This document shows, piece after piece, positions 24,884 through 31,267 of a DNA stretch of 49,617 bases. The notes under the pieces were generated by a model. It saw only the letters and a list, made by a program, of their open reading frames with translations. It did no database searches and was not told the DNA's origin. This DNA comes from JAJOKK01 sp965370555 (GTDB lineage: Bacteria > Bipolaricaulota > Bipolaricaulia > UBA7950 > UBA9294). The stretch is from positions 1 to 49,617 of the forward strand of contig CBDUVB010000011.1 of assembly GCA_965370555.1 (NCBI GenBank). Reading direction: 5' to 3'. The position numbers and the translations under genes are program-made. The stretch's first letter is position 1; every line of letters begins with the position of its first letter.

Positions 24884-25117
24884 CTAATCGATGATCTCGA
24901 CTACGACCTCCCGATCGAGGCGGGCGGCAACACCATCAAGGAAGACGCGCAACGCTCCGATCGTTCGCCCACCCTTGCCGAGGACCCGCCCGCGGTCATC
25001 CTTCCCCACATGAAGGAAGAAGATGTCCACCTTCTCCGTCTCGATGCGGTCGATTCGCACGGCATCCGGCGCGTTGACGAGCGCCCGGATAAGGAAGAGG
25101 CACAGGCGGTAGAGCAT
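24884..25117 (-). CDS. khpA: KH-domain RNA-binding protein (KhpA type)
   Basis: 77 residues with the single KH fold. The nucleic-acid loop is LGKGGRTIGALR near residues 45-56 (GxxG type), with the ADREVVVEI-like last strand. In other bacteria KhpA binds RNA, often with KhpB, and affects cell size and translation. Its position between rpsP and trmD is the conserved one. The ribosome binding site is AAAGGAG. Confidence 0.9.
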   Translation of the reverse strand: MLYRLCLFLIRALVNAPDAVRIDRIETEKVDIFFLHVGKDDRGRVLGKGGRTIGALRVFLDGVAARLDREVVVEIID

Positions 25118-25129
25118 CGATTCTCCTTT

Positions 25130-25405
25130 TTACGCCTTCTGGCGCTTTGCCTCGTCCCAGGCGGCCATCACGCCGGCACGAGAGAGGATGTCCCGTGCGG
25201 TCTTCGTCGCCTTTGCTCCGTCAAGGAGCCATTTGAGCGCTGTCTCGTTATCGATCTCGTAAGTCGCTGGATTGGTCTTCGGATCGTAATGTCCGAGGTC
25301 GGCGACCACCTTTGCATCGCGTGGTTTGCGTCCGTCAAGGACGACCACACGGTACGAGGGTTGCCCTCTTCGTCCCACTCTTTTCAACCGAATCTTCGCT
25401 GCCAT
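25130..25405 (-). CDS. rpsP: 30S ribosomal protein S16
   Basis: 91 residues. IRLKRVGRRGQPSYRVVVLDGRKPRDAKVVADLGHYDPKT is the S16 N-terminal core, followed by ALKWLLDGAKATKTARDILSRAGV. The ATG at 25405 is supported by GAGGTGAG just upstream; an extra 13 residues from a further start are unlikely. First gene of the rpsP-khpA-trmD run; ffh lies upstream but a repeat-filled 220-base gap separates them. Confidence 0.97.
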   Translation of the reverse strand: MAAKIRLKRVGRRGQPSYRVVVLDGRKPRDAKVVADLGHYDPKTNPATYEIDNETALKWLLDGAKATKTARDILSRAGVMAAWDEAKRQKA

Positions 25406-25628
25406 TCTCTCACCTCGTTTTGTATTAGCCTTTAAAAGCCACATAGCGTGAAGCTCTATAGTACCTTATTGAGTGTTCCTTTTGTACCGCGGAACACGTG
25501 GGAAGGGGAGAGAGGGGGACGCGGAGAGAGGAAGACACGGGGAGAATGCAGATCTCCGCGTCTCCGTGTCCCCGCGTCTCAATTCCTGTGTCTCCGTGTC
25601 CCTGCTTTCCCCTCGTCTCTTTTTTCCT
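25406..25628. repeat. Gap between ffh and rpsP with purine-rich inverted repeat
   Basis: Bases 25498-25620 are GGGGAGAGAGGGGGACGCGG units, an ATGCAGATCTCCGCG turn and complementary CTCCGTGTCCCCGCG units. Together they could form a long hairpin that may separate ffh from rpsP transcription. The rpsP promoter should lie in 25406-25495, but I see no clear boxes. Confidence 0.7.
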
Positions 25629-26954
25629 CTACATCCCGAGAAGATCCATCGGCGAGCGGCCCTTTCCCCGCTGCTTGCTCATAAGTTTGATCGCCTTCTT
25701 CGACTCCTTAAAACGGGACAGGATGCGGTTTACGTCTCGCACCTTGGTCCCGCTTCCCCGGGCGATCCTCTTCTTGCGACTCCCCCCAATTATAGAGGGT
25801 TTCAACCGTTCTTCCAAGGTCATCGAACGGAGGATCGCTAGGGCGTGGTCCATCTCCGTTTCGTCGACCGCCGCGTCCCCTTTGAACTTCCCTGCGCCAG
25901 GAATCTTATCCAGGATGTGGGAAAGGGGTCCCAGCTTACGCATCTCTTCCAGCTGTTCCAGAAAATCTTGCAGGGTGAACTGGTTCTTCTTGATATGGCT
26001 CGCTAGTTCCTCGGCCTTCTTCTTATCGAGCGTTGCCTCGGCCTGCTCGATCAAGGAGAGGACGTCTCCCATCCCGAGGATCCTATCCGCCATCCGGCCG
26101 GGGTGGAACGGTTCGAGCTCGGTCGTCTTCTCCCCTACTCCCACAAACTTGATCGGCCGGCCGGTTATGTGACGAATGGAGAGTGCCGCTCCGCCCCGCG
26201 CGTCCCCGTCGAGTTTGGTCAGGATCACTCCGGAGAGAGTGATCTTCTCGTCGAAGACCGAGGCGATGTTCACCGCTTCCTGCCCGGTCATCGCATCGGC
26301 GACGAGCAGAATCTCATCGGGAGAAACGGCCGCTTTGATCTCCTGGAGCTCATCCATCATCGCCCCGTCGATCTGTAGGCGGCCGGCGGTGTCGATTATC
26401 GCTACGTCGTAGAGGTTCTCCCTTGCCCAATCAAGAGCCGATGCGGCGATCTGCGGGGGAGTACGTCTTTCTTCGAAGCGAACGGGGATCTCAAGGTCCT
26501 TCCCCAGGGCCATCAGCTGATCTATTGCAGCGGGGCGATAGATGTCGGCCGCTATCAACACGGGCTTACGTCCCTCTTTCTTGAGCTTAAGTGCCAACTT
26601 CGCCGCGCTCGTCGTCTTTCCCGATCCCTGTAAACCGACGAGCATAATCACCGCGGGGCGGTGATCGAGGACTAGCCCGGCGTTCTCCTCTCCCATGAGG
26701 GTGGCGAGCTCGTCGCGCACGATCTTCACTACTTGTTGCCCTGGGGTGAGACTCTCCAGGACCTCCCCCCCTATTGCGCGCTCACGGATCTGTCCCATTA
26801 AGTCCTTGACGACCTTATAGTTGACATCGGCCTCGAGAAGAGCGAGACGAATCTCGCGCAGGCCCAAGGCCACGTCCTCTTCTGTGAGCTTCCCCTTCCC
26901 GCGCAAACGGGAGAAGACCGCGTTCAGTTTACTCGTCAAAGAATCGAACATCAT
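25629..26954 (-). CDS. ffh: Signal recognition particle protein Ffh
   Basis: 441 residues. An N-terminal helical domain leads to the GTPase domain with GLQGSGKTT (107-115), DTAGRL, TKLDGDARGG and the IKFVGVGEK end. The methionine-rich M domain carries the SRP-RNA binding segment (GSGTKVRDVNRILSRF). It binds signal sequences of nascent membrane proteins with 4.5S RNA and delivers them to FtsY. Start at one of two adjacent ATG codons. It heads the conserved block with rpsP and trmD. Confidence 0.97.
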   Translation of the reverse strand: MMFDSLTSKLNAVFSRLRGKGKLTEEDVALGLREIRLALLEADVNYKVVKDLMGQIRERAIGGEVLESLTPGQQVVKIVRDELATLMGEENAGLVLDHRPAVIMLVGLQGSGKTTSAAKLALKLKKEGRKPVLIAADIYRPAAIDQLMALGKDLEIPVRFEERRTPPQIAASALDWARENLYDVAIIDTAGRLQIDGAMMDELQEIKAAVSPDEILLVADAMTGQEAVNIASVFDEKITLSGVILTKLDGDARGGAALSIRHITGRPIKFVGVGEKTTELEPFHPGRMADRILGMGDVLSLIEQAEATLDKKKAEELASHIKKNQFTLQDFLEQLEEMRKLGPLSHILDKIPGAGKFKGDAAVDETEMDHALAILRSMTLEERLKPSIIGGSRKKRIARGSGTKVRDVNRILSRFKESKKAIKLMSKQRGKGRSPMDLLGM

Positions 26955-26987
26955 TACTCCTGTATAGCACAGTTCTTAATTCGCCGC

Positions 26988-27036
26988 GGGCGGGACGCGG
27001 AGAAGGGGGGACACGGAGAAGGGGAAACGCGGGGGA
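26988..27036. repeat. Purine-rich repeat
   Basis: GGGACGCGGAGAAGGGGGGACACGG units between ffh and the decayed four-helix-bundle gene. A second block, in the complementary sense, lies at 27335-27375 on the other side of that gene. Confidence 0.7.
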
Positions 27037-27069
27037 CGTATAATCTCTGCATCCCTATATGTCTGTAGC

Positions 27070-27297
27070 TCATCGTATTCTCCAGTCTTCGGGCTTGTTC
27101 ACAAAGGATTTTGGGTATCGTCGCTTACGCCATCCCTCAGATATATTTGCACAAACAGAACGGGAAGAACGACGAATTTGATCAGTCAGTGAGTATCTTT
27201 CCTCTGCTGGGAAGATTTTGCTGGCATTAAAGACATGCATAGCCGCGTCCACTCCCAACTGATAGACCTCTAACTCACGGAAGTGACGAATATTCAT
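27070..27297 (-). pseudogene. Internally deleted four-helix-bundle (S23-type) gene
   Basis: The 75-codon frame matches the intact gene at 30749-31123 over residues 1-66 (two changes: GVDAA for GMDTA) and over the last nine residues (NKPEDWRIR). Forty-nine codons (147 bases) between them are missing. The join falls at a near-identical GA(A/G)CAAGC present at both ends of the lost segment in the intact copy, so slip-type deletion is likely. Homology continues past the stop codon to 27038. The product would lack two of four helices and probably does not fold. It is flanked on both sides by purine-rich repeats. Confidence 0.85.
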
Positions 27298-27334
27298 ATC
27301 TCCCTACCTGTTTCCTGCCTTCATTCCTTCATCC

Positions 27335-27376
27335 CCGCGTCTCCTTCTCCCCTCTCCGCGTCTCCCTCTCCCCCCG
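27335..27376. repeat. Purine-rich repeat (pyrimidine sense)
   Basis: CCGCGTCTCCTTCTCCCCTCTCCGCGTC units end at the accC stop codon. Confidence 0.65.
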
Positions 27377-28717
27377 CTAGCCGAGCAGATTATCGAGGAA
27401 GTCGGTCCCGATGCGTTCTTCCCGGAAGGTGGGATGAGAAATGATCTCCTGTGCTAGGTCGCGGGTGGTGGCTATGCCGCGGATGCGCAACCTCTCAAGC
27501 GCTGTATACATACGAATTCGCACCTCTTCCCGATCGCGTCCCCACGCGATCACCTTGGCGAGGAGCGAGTCGTAATAGGGGAGGACCTCCATCCCATTGT
27601 AGAGGTGGGTGTCGAGACGTATCCCGTTCCCGCTTGGCAGTTCGTCGATCGTCACCCGCCCGCAGGAGGGGAGGAACCCTTGCGAGGGGTCCTCGGCGTT
27701 GATCCGACACTCGATCGCGTGCCCCTGAATCTTGATCTCGTCCTGCTTAAGATCGAGTGGGTCCCCTCTTGCGATCTTGATCTGCTCCTTGATCAGGTTG
27801 ACTCCGGTGACGACCTCGCTCACCGGGTGCTCGACCTGTATACGGGCGTTCATCTCGATAAAGTAGAAATTGCCCGCGTGGTCGAGGATGAACTCCACCG
27901 TCCCCGCGTTCTGATAACCGACTGTGTGTGCTGCATTGAGGGCAGCACAATGAAGGTCTCTTCGCATCTGCTCATCGAGGTGAGAGGCCGGTGATTCCTC
28001 GACCAGCTTCTGGTGGCGGCGCTGCACCGAACACTCCCGTTCGCCGAAGTGGACCGTATGACCGTCCATGTCAGCGAGGATCTGTACCTCGATGTGCCGG
28101 GGGTTCACTACCGCCCTTTCCAGGTAGAGGTTCTTGTTTCCGCAGGCGGCCTTTGCCTCAGCCTGTGCGGTTTGGACGGCCTTCTTTAACCCTTGAGGTT
28201 CGGGCACGAAGCGCATCCCGCGGCCGCCCCCTCCGAAGACCGCCTTCACGAAGAGGGGGTAGCCGACTCGCGCGGCCGCCTCTTCGATCTCCTCCTCCCC
28301 CTCAGGGACCGCCTCTCCCGGAAGAACGGGGACCCCGACACTTGCCACCGCCTCCCGCGCGGCGAGCTTGTCCCCAAGGAGTTTCATCACCCGGTGATTG
28401 GGGCCGATGAAGGTGATGTCGTGCTCCTCGCAGATCTCAACGAATTGAGGGTTCTCTGCGAGGAAGCCGTAACCAGGGTGGATTGCCTCTGCCCCGGTCA
28501 ACTCAACGGCGCTGATCAATGCCGGGATCGAGAGGTAGCTCTTCGCCGGGTCGGCCGGGCCAATGCAGAGCGACTCGCCGGCGAGCTTCAGGTAAGGCAT
28601 CCCAGAATCGGCCTGCGAGAAGACAGCGACCGAATCGAGCGACAGCTCGCGGCAGGCCTCGATCACGCGCAGCGCGATCTCTCCACGGTTGGCAATGAGT
28701 ACCTTGTGAAAGCTCAT
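27377..28717 (-). CDS. accC: Acetyl-CoA carboxylase biotin carboxylase subunit
   Basis: 446 residues. Motifs are KVLIANRGEIALRV at the start, the glycine loop FGGGGRGMRF, ERECSVQRRHQKLVEE, the ATP-grasp EMNARIQVEHPVSE segment and the C-terminal ECRINAEDP. It carboxylates the biotin carried by AccB, using ATP and bicarbonate, as the first step of malonyl-CoA synthesis. The start (MSFHKVLIANRG) overlaps the accB stop in ATGA, a translational-coupling sign. An upstream extension is read from accB DNA in another frame and is not real. The carboxyltransferase genes are not in this window. Confidence 0.95.
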   Translation of the reverse strand: MSFHKVLIANRGEIALRVIEACRELSLDSVAVFSQADSGMPYLKLAGESLCIGPADPAKSYLSIPALISAVELTGAEAIHPGYGFLAENPQFVEICEEHDITFIGPNHRVMKLLGDKLAAREAVASVGVPVLPGEAVPEGEEEIEEAAARVGYPLFVKAVFGGGGRGMRFVPEPQGLKKAVQTAQAEAKAACGNKNLYLERAVVNPRHIEVQILADMDGHTVHFGERECSVQRRHQKLVEESPASHLDEQMRRDLHCAALNAAHTVGYQNAGTVEFILDHAGNFYFIEMNARIQVEHPVSEVVTGVNLIKEQIKIARGDPLDLKQDEIKIQGHAIECRINAEDPSQGFLPSCGRVTIDELPSGNGIRLDTHLYNGMEVLPYYDSLLAKVIAWGRDREEVRIRMYTALERLRIRGIATTRDLAQEIISHPTFREERIGTDFLDNLLG

Positions 28718-29127
28718 GCCCTCTCGAAGGTGAAGAGGGGCCGACCGTACTCCACCCCTTCCCCGTCTTTCACCAAGATCTCCTTCACGCGTCCTGGACC
28801 CTCGGCATTGATCTCGTTCATCACCTTCATCGCCTCGATGATGCACAGGGTATCCCCGACCTTTACTGCAGCCCCGGGGCGGACGAATGGTTCCTCCTCT
28901 GGGGCGGGGCGGGAGTAGAACGTCCCGAGGAGTGGGGCGGTGACGGTGAATATCCCCTCTTCCTCGCGGACCTCTTCTTCTGTCACGGGTTGCGGTGCCG
29001 AAACAGACGGAGAGATACCTCCTTGGCGAACGGTGATCCTTCTCTCCCCCTCCCAGATCGTGATCTCGCTTAACCCTTCCTCTTTGAGTAACCCGATGAT
29101 CCGTCTCAGTTCCTCGATCTCCACCAC
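28714..29127 (-). CDS. accB: Biotin carboxyl carrier protein of acetyl-CoA carboxylase
   Basis: About 137 residues. An N-terminal helical part (ELRRIIGLLKEEGLSEITI) and a variable linker lead to the biotinyl domain with VGDTLCIIEAMKVMNEI; the biotinylated lysine is in EAMKV, where the family usually has EAMKM. It shuttles carboxybiotin between AccC and the carboxyltransferase. Three start codons (TTG, GTG, GTG) lie next to each other after AAGGAGG; the middle GTG at 29127 has the best spacing. Confidence 0.95.
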   Translation of the reverse strand: MVEIEELRRIIGLLKEEGLSEITIWEGERRITVRQGGISPSVSAPQPVTEEEVREEEGIFTVTAPLLGTFYSRPAPEEEPFVRPGAAVKVGDTLCIIEAMKVMNEINAEGPGRVKEILVKDGEGVEYGRPLFTFERA

Positions 29128-29147
29128 CAACCGCCTCCTTAAACTCT

Positions 29148-29177
29148 ATTTTAGCTTAAAGCGAAGGCATCGGGCAA
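29148..29177 (-). promoter_or_regulatory. Possible promoter for accB-accC
   Basis: Minus strand TTGCCC (29172-29177), 18-base spacer, TAAAAT (29148-29153), followed by AAGGAGG and the accB start. The -35 box touches the edge of a purine-rich repeat. Confidence 0.45.
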
Positions 29178-29345
29178 CGGGGGGAGAGACGGGGAGAGGG
29201 GGACGCGGGGACGCGGAGACACGAGGACGCGGGGATCTATATTCTCTCCGTGTCTCCCTCTCTACCTTATTCTTCTCCCCACGTCTCCGCGTCCCCCCCT
29301 CTCCGCGTCTCCCGCGCTCTCCCCTTGTAAAAAGGGGGCGGTTCA
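29178..29345. repeat. Purine-rich inverted repeat between divergent accB and CNNM genes
   Basis: GGGGACGCGGAGACACGAGGAC units, a GATCTATATTCTC turn, then GTGTCTCCCTCTCTACC and CGTCTCCGCGTCCCC units. It ends in a small hairpin (CCCCTT-GTAA-AAAGGGG, 29321-29338). A perfect -10 box TATAAT follows at 29346-29351 for the plus-strand gene, but the nearest -35 (TTGTAA) has only 15-base spacing. Confidence 0.75.
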
Positions 29346-29386
29346 TATAATCTTCAATTTATGTACTGTGTGAGGTGAACCTTACC

Positions 29387-30676
29387 GTGTCAATTGGCGC
29401 ACAGATTGCGCTACTGTTCTTCTTTATCGGATGTTCTGCTTATTTCTCCAGCGCGGAGACTGCCATCACGTCGCTCGATGAGGGGCGGTTGCGTTACCTT
29501 GTCAACGCACACAAGAAGAAACGGCGCGGCCTTTTGCACCTCATCGATGAGCCGAACGATCTCATCACCGCACTCTTAATCCTGAATAATCTGACGAACG
29601 TCGCGGCGAGTTCCTTGATGACCCTTGTTGCGGTGCAATTCTTCGCGCAGGGGCTCCCGACTTATCAGGCCGGGCTAATCGCGACCGGGGTAATGACGGT
29701 CTCGCTCCTCATCTTTGGGGAGATCACGCCGAAGAACTTCGCCAAGAATAACGCCGAGCGGTTCACGCTGGCGACGATCAACCAAATCTACTTCTTCACC
29801 CGTCTCTTGAAGCCGTTCATCGCGATCTTTCGTGGGATCGCCTATGGGATCATGCGGATCTTTGGGGAGGATCTCTCTAAGGAGGAGCCCCTCGCCGTGA
29901 GCGATGAACAGATCGAGACGCTGATCGACGCGAGCGAGGAGAGCGGCCTGATCGACGCTGAGGACGGAGAGATGATACGTCGCATCCTCGACTTCGACGA
30001 GATGACCGCCGAGCAGGTGATGGTTTCGCGCACTGACGTGCAGGCGATCGAGGTACGAACCTCTCCGGTCAAGGCGCGGGAGATCGTAGCTGCAGATGGA
30101 CACTCGCGGTTCCCTGTCTACGACCGTGTCCCCGACAACGTGGTGGGGACCCTCTACGCGAAGGATCTCCTCGCCCAGGTGGACACCCCAAATCCAACCC
30201 TGCAGGGACTCCTCCGCCCGGTCTACTACACGCCGACGACCAAGCCGATCAACGTCCTCCTGCGTGAGTTCCAGAAAAAGCAGGTGCACATGGCCGTGGT
30301 AATCGATGAATACGGAGGGATGGCCGGGATCGTGACCCTGGAGGACATCATGGAGGAGATCGTGGGTGAGATCGAGGACGAGTACGATCGCCCAATCGCA
30401 CTGATTAAGAGAATCTCCTCTGATGAGGCCCTGGTCGATGGGGACACCTCTGTACATGAGTTGAACCGCACGATGGACCTCGAACTCCCGGAGGATGAGG
30501 GCATTACCGTGAGCGGCCTGATCATCCACCGCCTGGAGGCGATGCCGAAGGCCAACGACAGCGTCACGGTTGGCCCTGCTTCCCTCACTGTGGAGGGGGC
30601 TACTGAGACGGAGATCACCTCGGTGAAGGTAGTTGTCGATCGCACCGTGGAAAACGAGGAGGAAGAGGAACCCTAG
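29387..30676 (+). CDS. CNNM/CorC family membrane protein with CBS domains (HlyC/CorC)
   Basis: 429 residues. An N-terminal CNNM (DUF21) membrane domain of about 190 residues has a small-residue first helix (ALLFFFIGCSAYFSSAETA) and the IFGEITPKNFAKNNAE segment. Two CBS domains follow (VMVSRTDVQAIEV, HSRFPVYDR; then VHMAVVIDEYGGMAGIVTLEDIMEEIVGEI), then the C-terminal CorC_HlyC domain. The family works in divalent cation (Mg or Co) export or homeostasis. I choose the GTG at 29387 because GAGGTG lies nine bases upstream; the GTG at 29375 is part of that site. It is transcribed away from accB. Confidence 0.9.
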   Translation: MSIGAQIALLFFFIGCSAYFSSAETAITSLDEGRLRYLVNAHKKKRRGLLHLIDEPNDLITALLILNNLTNVAASSLMTLVAVQFFAQGLPTYQAGLIATGVMTVSLLIFGEITPKNFAKNNAERFTLATINQIYFFTRLLKPFIAIFRGIAYGIMRIFGEDLSKEEPLAVSDEQIETLIDASEESGLIDAEDGEMIRRILDFDEMTAEQVMVSRTDVQAIEVRTSPVKAREIVAADGHSRFPVYDRVPDNVVGTLYAKDLLAQVDTPNPTLQGLLRPVYYTPTTKPINVLLREFQKKQVHMAVVIDEYGGMAGIVTLEDIMEEIVGEIEDEYDRPIALIKRISSDEALVDGDTSVHELNRTMDLELPEDEGITVSGLIIHRLEAMPKANDSVTVGPASLTVEGATETEITSVKVVVDRTVENEEEEEP

Positions 30677-30696
30677 TTCTCTCGTCCACCACGTTA

Positions 30697-30748
30697 AGAG
30701 AGAGGGGGACACGGAGATGAAGAAAAGAACGCGGAAAGGAAGAGAGGC
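30697..30748. repeat. Purine-rich repeat
   Basis: GAGAGAGGGGGACACGGAGATG and AACGCGGAAAGGAAGAGAGG units precede the intact four-helix-bundle gene and include its ribosome binding site. Confidence 0.6.
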
Positions 30749-31123
30749 ATGAATATTCGTCACTTCCGTGAGTTAGAGGTCTATCAGTTGGGAATGGACA
30801 CGGCTATGCATGTCTTTAATGCTAGCAAAATCTTCCCAGCAGAGGAAAGATACTCACTAACCGATCAAATTCGTCGTTCTTCCCGTTCTGTTTGTGCAAA
30901 TATATCTGAGGGATGGCGTAAGCGACGATACCCAAAATCCTTTGTGAGCAAGCTTAGCGATGCAGACGCTGAGGCGGCTGAAACACAGGTATGGCTCGAA
31001 TTCGCCGTTAAATGTGGCTACCTTGCCCCTGACCTTGCCCACGAACTGGAAGATACCTACAACCGTATCTTGGGAAAACTGGTCATCATGATGAACAAGC
31101 CCGAGGATTGGAGAATACGATGA
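30749..31123 (+). CDS. Four-helix-bundle protein (S23/IVS-type family)
   Basis: 124 residues. The start MNIRHFRELEVYQLGMD and the segments YSLTDQIRRSSRSVCANISEGWRKRR (about 35-60), DAEAAETQVWLEFAVKCGYL and EDTYNRILGKLVIMMNKPEDW are the hallmark of the small four-helix-bundle family. It was first seen in intervening sequences of 23S rRNA genes and is often found in several copies per genome. Function unknown; the cleft is rich in conserved Arg and Glu. This is the full-length copy; 3.5 kb away an inverted copy has lost 49 codons. Homology extends about 28 bases past the stop codon. Confidence 0.85.
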   Translation: MNIRHFRELEVYQLGMDTAMHVFNASKIFPAEERYSLTDQIRRSSRSVCANISEGWRKRRYPKSFVSKLSDADAEAAETQVWLEFAVKCGYLAPDLAHELEDTYNRILGKLVIMMNKPEDWRIR

Positions 31124-31152
31124 GCTACAGACATATAGGGATGCAGAGATTA

Positions 31153-31195
31153 TACTCTCCCCTTCCCCGCGTCCCCGCGTCTCCCCTTTTCCCCA
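31153..31195. repeat. Purine-rich repeat (pyrimidine sense)
   Basis: CTCCCCTTCCCCGCGTCCCC and CGCGTCTCCCC units after the four-helix-bundle gene, mirroring the block beside the deleted copy. Confidence 0.65.
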
Positions 31196-31267
31196 CCTCT
31201 ACGGTAAGAGAGATATGACGGATCGAAGCACTTATCAGCAATATAACATCATCCTGAGGAGTGAAGT

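Noticed and set aside
29675..30763. Long minus-strand frame opposite the CNNM/CorC gene
   Set aside because: It is the antisense of a well-supported membrane/CBS protein; its His/Asp/Leu-rich composition is a typical shadow.
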